64,000 bases of DNA from CAVSJA01 sp963728145 (lineage in GTDB: Bacteria; Bacteroidota; Bacteroidia; Chitinophagales; Chitinophagaceae), in NCBI GenBank assembly GCA_963728145.1, contig CAVSJA010000002.1, forward strand, positions 992,001-1,056,000. The letters are read 5' to 3'. Shown here piece by piece: positions 18,075-27,491 of the stretch. Position 1 is the first letter of the stretch. Every line of letters begins with the position of its first letter. Below the pieces are notes generated by a model. The model saw nothing but the letters and a program-made list of their open reading frames with translations. It was not told the DNA's origin and made no database searches. The position numbers were made by a program, and so were the translations under genes.

Positions 18075-19169
18075 TCTATAAAACTCAATCGAAAACTCAG
18101 TAGTAAAATCAATCGTTCTGTTGTGGGATATGGCCGGGTACCATCCTTCGAGGGAAGCGAAGAATCGTTGTACTTCTTTTGACAAAGATTCATGGGGCGT
18201 TTCCAGCACTTTAAATTCGGTCATTTTTCCTTCAGCACTGATGGTATACCTTACCTTCACGACACCTTCTACCTGCTTTCCATCTAACTCCTTTGGCCAG
18301 TAAATATTGTCCAACGCATACTGTTTCAGGTTATAAAAACTTCCCTTTGCAACGGCGGGTTTTAATATACTACAGAGGTTGCCACTGGGATTGCCGCTCT
18401 CATCAAAGCATTCGAGGGATTTGATCCTCCCTTCGGCATAGATTTCTTTTGTACTTAAACTTCCATCTCTTCTGAAATACTGCCATTCGCCTTCGGGGGA
18501 ATCGTTACTATAATTGCCTATCGATTCCAGTTGTGCGTTATCATACCAATTTTTCCATACACCCTGTTTTTGGTTTTTCTGGAAAAGCCCGGAATCTCTT
18601 ATGGTACCATTCGGATAAAATGAATTCCACTGCCCATGCTTTTTGTTTACCGGTAATCCATAGTCGAGAATTGAACCACCCTTCGCGGTAGGGGCCGTCC
18701 TTGTTGTTGAAGTGATGGATTCCGGAGCTGGATATTCTGCAATGCTTAATGGATTTCCGTCTTCATACCAGGATCTCCAGACACCGACCATATTATTGCT
18801 TGCAAGAAGTCCTGAGTCCTTTAGTTGGCCGTTTTCATACCAGTATTTCCATAATCCCACTGGGGTATTATTATCGAATCTTCCTTCAGCTGCCTTAATG
18901 TTCTTTCGATGATACAAAGTAAATGGTCCATCCTTTATGCGAAGTTCCTCATCCTTAAAATACGATTTGATCAGCATTCCTGTGTCGGGGTAGACAACAA
19001 ATAAGTACCAATGATCATTTTGTTTGACGGTTACGCCAGGGAAATGCATTTTGTTCTTTGTTGTCTGCACCATGTTTTCATCGAAATACCTGCGTACGGT
19101 ATCACTTCTTTGGGAGAAAGAATACAAGATCGTGATGGCAAAAAGAAGAGTTAAGTAGAGTTGCTTCAT
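18072..19169 (-). CDS. YwqK-type repeat protein with C-terminal TonB-like domain
   Basis: A 365-residue exported protein (signal peptide MKQLYLTLLFAITILYSFSQ). Residues about 80-250 carry five YwqK-like repeats (WYENGQLKDSGLLASN, WYEDGNPLSIAEYP, FYPNGTIRDSGLFQKN, WYDNAQLESIGNYSND, FRRDGSLSTKEIY). Residues about 280-365 form a TonB C-terminal-type domain: IYWPKELDGKQVEGVVKVRY, then ISAEGKMTEFKVLETPHESL and a WYPA motif, as in Bacteroidota proteins annotated as energy transducer TonB. There is no N-terminal membrane helix besides the signal, so it is unlikely to be a true ExbB-coupled TonB. It is the first gene of the paralog cluster. Confidence 0.82.
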   Translation of the reverse strand: MKQLYLTLLFAITILYSFSQRSDTVRRYFDENMVQTTKNKMHFPGVTVKQNDHWYLFVVYPDTGMLIKSYFKDEELRIKDGPFTLYHRKNIKAAEGRFDNNTPVGLWKYWYENGQLKDSGLLASNNMVGVWRSWYEDGNPLSIAEYPAPESITSTTRTAPTAKGGSILDYGLPVNKKHGQWNSFYPNGTIRDSGLFQKNQKQGVWKNWYDNAQLESIGNYSNDSPEGEWQYFRRDGSLSTKEIYAEGRIKSLECFDESGNPSGNLCSILKPAVAKGSFYNLKQYALDNIYWPKELDGKQVEGVVKVRYTISAEGKMTEFKVLETPHESLSKEVQRFFASLEGWYPAISHNRTIDFTTEFSIEFYR

Positions 19170-19263
19170 AAAAGGTGAGCCAATTTACGATTCCTGCTGC
19201 AGGGGCGAAACAAAGTTGCGTTAAAGCTGTTGGAGAAGGTTTGTAGAAAGCCTATCAGGGCAA

Positions 19264-19292
19264 GGTTTTCAACCCTGGGAGGGTTGAAAACC
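19264..19292. repeat. Strong palindrome after the M14 peptidase gene
   Basis: GGTTTTCAACCCT, a three-base loop and AGGGTTGAAAACC form a perfect 13-bp stem three bases past the peptidase stop codon. It has no T-tract on the minus strand. A shorter palindrome with the core AAGGGTTTTCAACCCT lies at about 53565-53582. Confidence 0.6.
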
Positions 19293-19295
19293 CCT

Positions 19296-21017
19296 TTAGG
19301 GCACCCTGAACACAGGGTACCGCAAATGATCAGGTTCATAATAAGGTGAATTCTGATACACAAAATTCAATTGCGCCGATCCGCTTTTTGCAAATGCGGT
19401 ATCGGTTGCGCGACGCTGTTCGAGTTTTGTTTTTACCTCAGGATTGTTTTTCAAATATTCCTCGGCGATTTCTTCAAATGCATAACCGCTATATCCTTCT
19501 TTTTGGCTGAGGATGGCATCAAAATAATTCCAGGCGAAATAGGAATCATCGGCTTGCGGCTCCAAAACTTCCATCAAAAATCGGTTAGCCACCTGGTTGA
19601 GAGGAACATAGTAATCACCTTTTCTGAATTTGATTGTCTTAACAGCGCTGCTAAGTTTCACTTCATTATTCAAATGGTGCATTTCGTATTGACGCGGAGC
19701 TGTTTTATAATCTTCAATGCGATATACTTCCACTTCAATGCTGCTATCCTTCGAAAGGCGTCTCATCTCAACCTTATTTAATTTCAAGAGGTCTATCACT
19801 TTCCACCAACCCTGGGGAATTATATAAGCAGTTGGCTTTTTGATCGATGTTTTCGTATTAAAGTAATTGAAGTATTTAATATTCTTCTCGTAAGGTTTAT
19901 TTCTATCGTAATAAAGTCTTGACTGGCCTGAGATATTGCTGGGTTTACGACCGGCTTCAAAACCTTTAAAAGTTACTTCGTCAGATTTGCTTCTGTCGAT
20001 GGCCCAGCTAACCGGGAATTCAGTTTGAGTTTTAACGGAATTCTTTGTTTGGTCGCGGAGCTTTTTAATCGTTGCGCTATTAGATGAAGTGAATTCAATG
20101 AAACTCTGCATTAATGCGTAAGTTGATTTCACTCTTTGATCATAGGGCTTCAACATATGCGTTTCAGGAACGAATGCGAAAGTATGCCAGAGGGTAGCAT
20201 AGCCGCTGCTATAACGAGGACCATCGAAATAAGCGGTCATTCCTGCATCCGGACTATTTCCTCCAAAACTTACATAAGGCACGAGATCATATCCTTTTTG
20301 TTTCATTGAAGAGTAAAGACCGGGCTCAAATTGCTTGTTCAAATATTCTCCCATTACTCCACCCATCTTACTATGCTGGGTGGTGAGTAGGGTCATCACA
20401 TGTTGATAGTCGGCGCCATTGCTTACGTGATTATCTACAAACACATCGGGATCTGTCAGGTGAAATATTTCTGCAAAAGCTCTTGCTTCCTTCGAATCAC
20501 ATTTGATAAAGTCGCGGTTCAGATCCAGGTTTTGTGAATTGCCCCGAAAGCCAAATTCATCGGGACCGTTTTGATCAACTCTATAGTTAGCGCTTCTGTT
20601 TAAACATCCTCCGATATTATAAATTGGAATAATCGCAAGAACTATATTATCGGGGATTTTGTATTTATTCGCCACAATATCCCTTGCCAACAGCATGCTT
20701 GCATCGACTCCATCCGGTTCGCCGGGATGAATACCGTTATTGACAAGAATTATCCGTTTATTATTCTTTCGGATATTGTCGAAATTATAGTCGCCGTTAT
20801 TTGCTATCACAACAAGGTGCAAGGGAAAACCTGCATCGCTCATTCCCATGGTAAGCATTTTGACTTTACCAGATGCGGCGTCGAGTTTCTGCCACCAGCT
20901 AACGATCTCGTGATAGGGGGGAGATTTGGTGCCTTTGGATTCTTCGAATCTTGTGGTAATGTTTTGTGCGGAGATAAAAAGTGGAAATGATAGTAAGACA
21001 GCAAGTATTCTTCTCAT
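19296..21017 (-). CDS. M14-family zinc carboxypeptidase, exported
   Basis: A 573-residue protein with a signal peptide (MRRILAVLLSFPLFISAQ). The zinc-binding pair HPGEPDG (His97, Glu100) is present, followed by the conserved RVDQNGPDEFGFRGNSQNLD region with the N-x-D-L-N-R-D substrate-binding type segment, and the third zinc His in FVDNHVSNGADYQH. The C-terminal 250 residues are outside the peptidase fold and unassigned. It is probably secreted and cleaves peptides or cell-wall peptides. No pro-domain is visible. It shares the strand with the YwqK-type cluster downstream but is separated from it by 126 bp and a strong palindrome. Confidence 0.88.
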   Translation of the reverse strand: MRRILAVLLSFPLFISAQNITTRFEESKGTKSPPYHEIVSWWQKLDAASGKVKMLTMGMSDAGFPLHLVVIANNGDYNFDNIRKNNKRIILVNNGIHPGEPDGVDASMLLARDIVANKYKIPDNIVLAIIPIYNIGGCLNRSANYRVDQNGPDEFGFRGNSQNLDLNRDFIKCDSKEARAFAEIFHLTDPDVFVDNHVSNGADYQHVMTLLTTQHSKMGGVMGEYLNKQFEPGLYSSMKQKGYDLVPYVSFGGNSPDAGMTAYFDGPRYSSGYATLWHTFAFVPETHMLKPYDQRVKSTYALMQSFIEFTSSNSATIKKLRDQTKNSVKTQTEFPVSWAIDRSKSDEVTFKGFEAGRKPSNISGQSRLYYDRNKPYEKNIKYFNYFNTKTSIKKPTAYIIPQGWWKVIDLLKLNKVEMRRLSKDSSIEVEVYRIEDYKTAPRQYEMHHLNNEVKLSSAVKTIKFRKGDYYVPLNQVANRFLMEVLEPQADDSYFAWNYFDAILSQKEGYSGYAFEEIAEEYLKNNPEVKTKLEQRRATDTAFAKSGSAQLNFVYQNSPYYEPDHLRYPVFRVP

Positions 21018-21074
21018 GTAAATTGGTTAATGCCTAAAAATAAGACTATTTAAGAATGGTGATGATTCTTGAGC

Positions 21075-21217
21075 AATCCTCTGCGTCCTCCGCGCTTCTT
21101 TGTGTCCTCTGCGTCCAAAAAACTTACACATTAGAGGCTAAGTGTTTGCATAGTGACTCAAATGCAGGCTTTTTTGGACGCAGAGGACACAAAGAAGCGC
21201 GGAGGACGCAGAGGATT
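21075..21217. repeat. Perfect 48-bp inverted repeat
   Basis: Bases 21075-21122 and 21170-21217 are exact reverse complements (unit core CCTCTGCGTC; the outer arms are built of imperfect 9-bp steps), with a 47-bp spacer. A second hairpin, ATTCCCGCTTTCGCGGGAAT, follows at 21215-21234, and ACGGAGGAC-type 9-mers continue to 21268. The region fills the 302-bp gap between the M14 gene and rpsT; I see no gene in it. A related CACGGAGGACACGG array occurs at 36768-36800. Confidence 0.9.
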
Positions 21218-21270
21218 CCCGCTTTCGCGGGAATGACGACCACGGAGGCACGGAGAACACGGAGGACAAT

Positions 21271-21297
21271 AAAAAAACCCCACGATTAGTGGGGCTT
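21271..21297 (-). terminator. Rho-independent terminator of rpsT
   Basis: On the minus strand, AGCCCCACTAATCGTGGGGT forms a 7-8-bp stem followed directly by seven T residues. It lies about 23 bp beyond the rpsT stop. Confidence 0.85.
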
Positions 21298-21319
21298 TCG
21301 AAAATAAAATCAAGAAGTA

Positions 21320-21577
21320 TTATTTCCCTAATGTGTTCAATTTTTTTACGATACCGCTTTTAAGGTTAGCGGCTTTGTTCTTGTGGATAACTCCTTTCTT
21401 TGCGAGTTTGTCAATCATCGCAGCTACTTCAGGAAATTTCTTTGCAGCGTCCTTGCTGTCCTTGATCTCTCTCAATTCTTTGATCGCATTACGGGTTGTT
21501 TTTCCATAATACTTATTTCTTTCGCGGCGCTTTGCTGCCTGACGAACATCTTTCTTGGTAGCGCTGTGATTAGCCAT
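21320..21577 (-). CDS. rpsT: 30S ribosomal protein S20
   Basis: An 85-residue, Lys/Arg-rich protein that starts MANHSATKKDVRQAAKRRER and ends in SGIVKKLNTLGK, the usual layout and length of S20, which binds 16S rRNA early in small-subunit assembly. It is monocistronic, with a clear downstream terminator. No Shine-Dalgarno sequence precedes the ATG, as is normal in Bacteroidota. Confidence 0.97.
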   Translation of the reverse strand: MANHSATKKDVRQAAKRRERNKYYGKTTRNAIKELREIKDSKDAAKKFPEVAAMIDKLAKKGVIHKNKAANLKSGIVKKLNTLGK

Positions 21578-21586
21578 GTTGACGAT

Positions 21587-21617
21587 AAAATTTAGTTCCG
21601 AAAAATTCGGGAGGCAA
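21587..21617 (-). promoter_or_regulatory. Candidate Bacteroidota promoter of rpsT
   Basis: On the minus strand, TTG (21617-21615), a 20-bp spacer and TAAATTTT (21594-21587) match the Bacteroidota -33 TTG / -7 TAnnTTTG pattern with one mismatch. The leader would be very short. The prediction is by eye only. Confidence 0.35.
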
Positions 21618-21857
21618 AGGTAAGGGTTGAAGACTTATGCACCAAATATCTGAGCTTTCCTAATTGCTAACATAGTAGAAACCTTGGAGACCAGATTCCC
21701 ATTTTCGTTGGGATGACGTAAATGGTTTCATTTTGATTCCCCAGGATTCTTTGCTTTTTGTTGCTTTTCAGGGATTTAAATAGGTTATTGTAGAGGAGCC
21801 CATCGGGTTTCTGACATTTTCACCGATATTTGTCGTCCTGATTAAAGCCTGATTTGA

Positions 21858-24624
21858 ATGAAGGATTTCTCGTATATAACCAATTCCAGTCCTGAGTTTA
21901 TTGAAAGTCTATACAAAGATTATTTAAAGGATCCCGAAAGCGTGGATCCTGAACTCAAAAAATTCTTCGAAGGGTTTGATTTTGCACTCTCAACAGTGGC
22001 TTCGACCAATGGTAATGGCAGTGCGGTGAAAGCAAAGCAAGGTGAAAAACCGGCAGCTGCGTGATATTGATTGGAAAGCGGAGATCAATGCATACCGGCT
22101 CATCCTCGGCTATCGCAACAAAGGTCACCTTATCGCCAAGACGAATCCCATTCGTCCGAGAAAGGATAGAGGTGCGAATCTTGAATTAAGTTTCTTTGGA
22201 TTTACTGAAGCTGATCTGGACCGTACATTTTATGCGGGTAATCTTATTGGCCTGGGTACAACAACGCTTCGTAACATTCTTACACAGCTGCAAAAATCTT
22301 ATGCGGATCATATTGGAATTGAGTTTAAATATATCAGTGACCAAAAGAAAGTTGATTTTCTAACCAAAGAAATGGAAGCAGAATTTCATAAGGCGCTTCC
22401 TATCGGAAAGAAAAGACGGATCCTGGAAAAATTGAACCAGGGCGTGATGTTTGAAAAATTCCTTCATACAAAATATATCGGTCAGAAAAGATTTTCGCTG
22501 GAAGGAGGGGAAACAACGATCGCCGCGCTTGATGCGATCATTAATCTTGCTGCAGATAAAGATGTACAGGAAATGGTAATCGGTATGGCGCATCGTGGCC
22601 GATTGAATGTGCTTGCGAATATCATGGGCAAAACCTATGAGCAGATCTTCAGCGAATTTGAAGGAACAGCCAAACTGGATCAAACCATGGGTAGTGGTGA
22701 TGTGAAATATCATATGGGTTTTGGATCCGAGATACAAACAACGGGTAATAAAACTGTTTACCTGAAATTGCTTCCAAATCCTTCGCACCTTGAAGCAGTT
22801 GATCCGTTGGTGATAGGATTCTCAAGAGCAAAAGCCGATGTACTATTCAATAGCGATTACGATAAGATACTTCCTATATTAATTCATGGGGATGCTTCAA
22901 TCGCCGGGCAGGGAGTTGTGTATGAAGTGATCCAGATGAGTGATCTAGAAGGATATTATACGGGTGGTACGATTCATTTTGTGATCAATAACCAGATTGG
23001 ATTTACTACAGACTTTGATGATGCAAGAAGCTCTGACTATTGTACATCGGTTGCAGCAGCGATACAGGCGCCGGTTCTTCATGTGAATGGTGACGATCCT
23101 GAAGCTGTGGTAAAATGCGTTGAAATTGCAACGCGGTACCGCCAGGAATTCAATTCAGATATTTTCATGGATATGGTTTGTTATCGCCGTCATGGTCATA
23201 ACGAAGGCGATGATCCGAAATTTACCCAACCTGGTTTGTATGCCTTGATCGATAAGCATCCGAATCCAAGGGAAGTTTATACAAATTATTTGTTGGAGAA
23301 GGGTGAGACAGATATGCAAGGAGCTCGCGAAGGAAATGGAGAAGAAATTCTGGGCGGATCTGCAGGAAAGACTGGATGAAGTAAAGCAAAATCCACTTCC
23401 TTACCATTACCAACAACCGGAATTATGGTGGAAGAGTTTGCGCAGAGCAAATCCAGAGGATTTTGATAAGTCTCCTGTGACTGCAGTAAATGAAAATGAC
23501 TTCAAAAAAGTATTTAATTCAATAATGACCTGGCCGAATGATTTCAAGCCTTTAAAGAAGGTAGAAAAGATCATCCAGGATAAAGATCAAACTCTTTAAT
23601 GATGAAGGAAAGGTTGACTGGGCAACCGGGGAATTAATGGCATACGGAACCTTATTGCTCGAAGCAAAAGATGTGCGGATGAGCGGACAGGATGTATGTC
23701 GCGGTACCTTTAGCTCATCGTCATTCGGTTTTAAGAGATGAAACCAATGACAAGTACTACAATCGTCTCGGAAATATTGAAGGGGCAAAGGGACAATTCA
23801 GAATATATAATTCTTTGCTGAGTGAATATGGCGTACTTGGATTTGAATATGGCTATGCATTGGCAACTCCAAATACACTTGTGCTTTGGGAAGCTCAGTT
23901 TGGTGATTTTGGAAATGGGGCGCAAATCATCATTGACCAGTTCATTGCTGCTGCCGAAACAAAATGGCAAAGAATGAATGGTATCGTGTTGTTATTGCCA
24001 CACGGCTATGAAGGACAGGGGCCCGAACATAGCAGTGCGAGAATGGAAAGATTTCTTCAGATAAGCGCTGAATTGAATATCGTAGTTACGAATATTACAA
24101 CTGCTGCAAACTTTTTTCATGCGTTGAGAAGGCAGTTGCACTGGCCTTTCCGCAAGCCGTTGATCAATTTCACTCCAAAAGCCAATTTAAGATATCCGGG
24201 AAGTTATTCTCCATTTAAAGATTTTATCAGTGGTGGATTCAAGGAAGTGATCGATGATCCATTTATTGATGATCCATCGAAAGTGAGAAAAGTTCTATTC
24301 TGCAGCGGTAAAATCTATTTTGACCTGGCAGAACGCCAGCAAAAGGAGAATGCGAAGGACACTGCAATAATCAGGGTAGAGCAATTGTATCCACTTCCTG
24401 CTGAACAACTCGAAAAGCTGGAAGAAAAATATAATAAGGCAACCTGGTTCTGGGTACAGGAAGAGCCACTAAATATGGGCGCGGCTTCTTACCTTCAGAT
24501 GAATTTGAAGACCATTAATTATGGTGTGATCAGTCGCCAGCCCAGTGCAGCAACCGCTTCGGGTTACGCGAAAGTGCATGCGCAGGAGCAGACGGAGATT
24601 ATTGATACGGCGTTTACTATTTAA
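21858..24624 (+). pseudogene. odhA: 2-oxoglutarate dehydrogenase E1 component, four +1 frameshifts as sequenced
   Basis: Thiamine-diphosphate E1 of the 2-oxoglutarate dehydrogenase complex (TCA cycle). The start MKDFSYITNSSPEFIESLYK and DPELKKFFEGFDFA are typical for the family, and the downstream parts hold GMAHRGRLNVLAN, ILIHGDASIAGQGVVYE, RRHGHNEGDDPKF and MSGQDVCRGTF. The reading frame changes four times, and each change is repaired by removing one base: T at 22062 (after PAAA, before DIDWKAEIN), G at about 23320 (before ELAKEMEKKF), G at 23585 (DK-IKLFNDEGK) and A at 23712 (RGTF-AHRHSV). After removal the protein is about 920 residues, normal for the family. Either the sequence has clustered insertion errors or the gene is decaying. 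odhB, 26 bp downstream, is intact, which favours errors or very recent mutations. Confidence 0.92.
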
Positions 24625-24650
24625 GTTTTGCAACAGCAAAGAAATTATTT

Positions 24651-25946
24651 ATGATCGACATTAAAGTTCCGACAGTAGGCGAATCCATTAGCGAAGTCAC
24701 TTTGTTGAAATGGACAAAGAAGGATGGTGACTATGTAGAAAGAGATGAAGTGCTCGCAGAACTCGAAAGTGAAAAAGCAACATTTGAAGTAAATGCTGAA
24801 CAAGCGGGTGTTCTAAAGACAGCGGCTAATGAAGGAGATACGTTGAAGATTGGAGATGTATTGGCATCAATTGATGAGACTGCTGCGAAACCGGAAGTTA
24901 GTCGGGAGTCAGGAGTCGGGAGTCAGGAGTCAGGAGCTGCAGCAAAAACGCATGCCGACGGTGGTGGAGCAAAGACAGAAACTGACGTGAAAGTAAAAGA
25001 AGCGGAAAAGAAGAAAGCGCCATCGACTAATGGAAGCGATAAGAAACAAGCCGTAGCTGCAGATATAAAGACCACGCCCGTTGCAGCAGCGATAATAGCA
25101 GATAAAAAAGTTGACCCAAAGAAAGTAACACCTAGCGGATACCAGGGCAAGATCGTAAAGGATGATGTGTTGGCGGCATTGAGCAGTCCAGGAAGACCCG
25201 TTGGTAAGGAATTATTCACCCGCAATGAAAGACGCGAGAAGATGACCAATCTCCGTAAGACTATTTCGCGCAGATTGGTTGAAGCGAAGAATACCACGGC
25301 AATGCTCACCACTTTCAACGAAGTGGATATGAAGCCCATCATGGATATTCGTAACCTGCACAAGGAAAAATTCAAGGAGATCCATGGAGTTGGACTAGGA
25401 TTCATGAGCTTTTTTGCAAAAGCATGTTGCTTTGCCTTGCAGGAATGGCCGGCGGTGAATGCCTATATCGATGGAGATGAATTGGTATACCATGACTATT
25501 GTGATATTTCCATTGCCGTTTCCACTCCGCGCGGACTAACTGTTCCCGTCATACGAAATGCCGAAAGCCTTAGCATGGCCGAGATTGAAAAGAAAGTGAT
25601 CGAACTCGCTGGCAAAGCAAGGGATAACAAATTAGGATTGGATGAATTGCAAGGCGGAACATTTACCATCACCAATGGAGGTGTATTTGGTTCATTGATG
25701 AGTACGCCGATTATCAATATTCCCCAGTCTGCCATCCTTGGCATGCATAAAATCGAAGAGCGACCAATTGCACAGAACGGTCAGGTTGTGATCCGGCCGA
25801 TGATGTACCTGGCAGTAAGCTATGACCACCGAATTATAGATGGCAGAGAGAGCGTAAGCTTTCTTGTACGGGTGAAGGAATTATTGGAGAAACCAGAGCA
25901 ATTGTTGTTTGGTAAAGATCCGCTGAAGACTTTATTGGAGATTTGA
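24651..25946 (+). CDS. odhB: Dihydrolipoyllysine-residue succinyltransferase, E2 of 2-oxoglutarate dehydrogenase
   Basis: A 431-residue E2 that moves the succinyl group from the E1 product to CoA. The N-terminal lipoyl domain (1-76) has Lys42 in ELESEKATF as the lipoylation site. A long Ala/Lys-rich linker follows (about 78-160), then a peripheral subunit-binding domain (VTPSGYQGKIVKDDVLAAL). The catalytic domain (about 195-431) has SYDHRIIDGRE with the active His and Asp. The gene directly follows odhA and is surely cotranscribed with it. Part of the linker (residues 84-95) is encoded by five exact 7-bp repeats, giving ESGVGSQESG, so a spreading DNA repeat has been tolerated in frame. Confidence 0.96.
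   Translation: MIDIKVPTVGESISEVTLLKWTKKDGDYVERDEVLAELESEKATFEVNAEQAGVLKTAANEGDTLKIGDVLASIDETAAKPEVSRESGVGSQESGAAAKTHADGGGAKTETDVKVKEAEKKKAPSTNGSDKKQAVAADIKTTPVAAAIIADKKVDPKKVTPSGYQGKIVKDDVLAALSSPGRPVGKELFTRNERREKMTNLRKTISRRLVEAKNTTAMLTTFNEVDMKPIMDIRNLHKEKFKEIHGVGLGFMSFFAKACCFALQEWPAVNAYIDGDELVYHDYCDISIAVSTPRGLTVPVIRNAESLSMAEIEKKVIELAGKARDNKLGLDELQGGTFTITNGGVFGSLMSTPIINIPQSAILGMHKIEERPIAQNGQVVIRPMMYLAVSYDHRIIDGRESVSFLVRVKELLEKPEQLLFGKDPLKTLLEI
24901..24935 (+). repeat. Heptamer array inside the odhB linker
   Basis: Five adjoining 7-bp units, GTCGGGA, GTCAGGA, GTCGGGA, GTCAGGA and GTCAGGA, lie inside the coding sequence. Three units equal 21 bp, or seven codons. It is the only array of this class found within a conserved gene here. 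Confidence 0.9.
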
Positions 25947-25968
25947 TATTTGTTATTTTATATTTCCG

Positions 25969-27443
25969 CTATATTGCTTGTGAGTGTTTATTGCTTTCTG
26001 GGATCTTCAACTCAATTATCATTTGTCTTAATTCATCTATTTGTTTTTGTTGTTGGTCGATGATTGCTTGCTGTTCCTGCATTGCTTTTACAAGAGGAAC
26101 AACAAAGGTTGAGTAACTTAATCCATACATTTCTTTTCCACTTTTCATCTTGCTCACTCCGCTAAATTGAAATCCCGATTCCAGAGCCGCTCTTTCAACT
26201 TCCTGAGCAAGAAAACCGGTTTGCCTGGTCTGTTCAATATCGTACTTGCCGGCGAAATCTTCTGTTTCCTGTTGCCGCTCAATGCGATCATTGATTTTAC
26301 GTCAACGTTATAGGCAACTGGCCGAAGGCGCATAATAAAATCAAGTCCTTTCACCTCTTCACTAATATTCTTTTTTCCTCTTTCATCCGATGCATTGGTC
26401 CACGGAACCCAACCGCCAATCCAACCGCTACTTTGATTTCCGATAAGCACTTGATTGTGGAAACCATTCGCCCAACCATGATTTCCAATATTGATCGTAT
26501 TGTTAAGATCTGGACGAGTGATATCAACTCCACTATTCCACCCAATGGAGATATTTTGAGTTCCAGTGACGTTATAGTACAAAGCGGCGGTGCCCACTGC
26601 GGTATTAAGATCTCCAGAAAAATTAGAGGTCATCGCGTCTGTTCCTATTGCGGTATTGTAGTGTCCACTATTATTATAATACAAACTTGCATATCCTACT
26701 GCAGTATTACTTGCACCCAGCACATTGTATATCATAGTAGATCCTCCAATAGCAGCATTTCTGGAACCCTGTACATTACTATTTAGTGCGGCATGCCCCA
26801 ATGCTGTATTGGAAACGCCTCCGTTGTTTGAGTATAGTGTATATGCGCCTATTGCTGTGTTTTCATCTCCACTTGTATCAACGAATAAAGAATAAGCACC
26901 AACAGCTGTATTTCGGAGTCCGTTGGCAGAGCCCATAAGGGATTTGAATCCCAGCGCAGTATTTAAGGTTCCCCCTGTGATTGAATTGAGAGTTTTGAAA
27001 CCAATCGAAGTGTTACTGGAAGCCGAGTCTATAAGCCCTGCTTTTATATTATTCATCCGGAATCTCAATGGAACAGCATCAGTTGTACCAATAAAATCGT
27101 TTATTGCATTTGTGCCGCTGTTTCCCTTTAAGCCCCATACATTCTTGCTGATTGAATTCTCATTCCAGGAACTGCCATTGTAAAACCAAAAACTCGAGGT
27201 GGTAGTATCATAAAGCATCAATCCTTTAGCAGGATTCACGATTGCCATTCTTGTTGTGGTTGATGTTCGAGGAATAAGAATTCCTTTTGATGAATTTTTT
27301 ATGTCGAGCATGGATGATGTATGTGGCTGGCTGCCATCTGAATTAATTGCAACGCTTTGGCCTAAGGAATTCAATGACCAAACAAATAATAATAAAACTG
27401 TAAATGCAAGGCATTTCATCATAAGAGAAAGTTTGTAAGTCAA
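25969..27443 (-). pseudogene. Tail-fibre-domain protein with S74 chaperone end, one frameshift
   Basis: An exported protein (signal near MKCLAFTVLLLFVWSLNSLG) with a central region of YadA-head-like repeats of the type NTAIGxxAL (NTAVGAYSLF, NTAIGAYTLY, NTALGHAALN, NTAVGYASLY, NTAIGTDAM). It ends in a peptidase S74 intramolecular chaperone: DERGKKNISEEVKGLDFIMR, RLRPVAYNVDVK, then after the shift QTGFLAQEVERAA and a C-terminal coiled coil (EQQAIIDQQQKQIDELRQ). The frame breaks in the A-run near 26295-26305; adding one A restores DVK-INDRIERQQE. Such proteins are probably trimeric surface fibres that release the S74 domain autocatalytically. The start could be 27443, 27422 or 27419. Confidence 0.8.
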
Positions 27444-27491
27444 AGTTTCCCGTTATTATTATCTAAACCAATACTCCTTTTAGACGGAAAT

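Noticed and set aside
16260..19169. YwqJK toxin-antitoxin system
   Set aside because: No YwqJ-like toxin or secretion motif is nearby; the proteins carry signal peptides and one has a TonB-like domain.
21858..24624. Programmed +1 frameshifting in odhA
   Set aside because: Four separate sites with unlike contexts and no shared slippery motif or downstream structure; errors or mutation are simpler.
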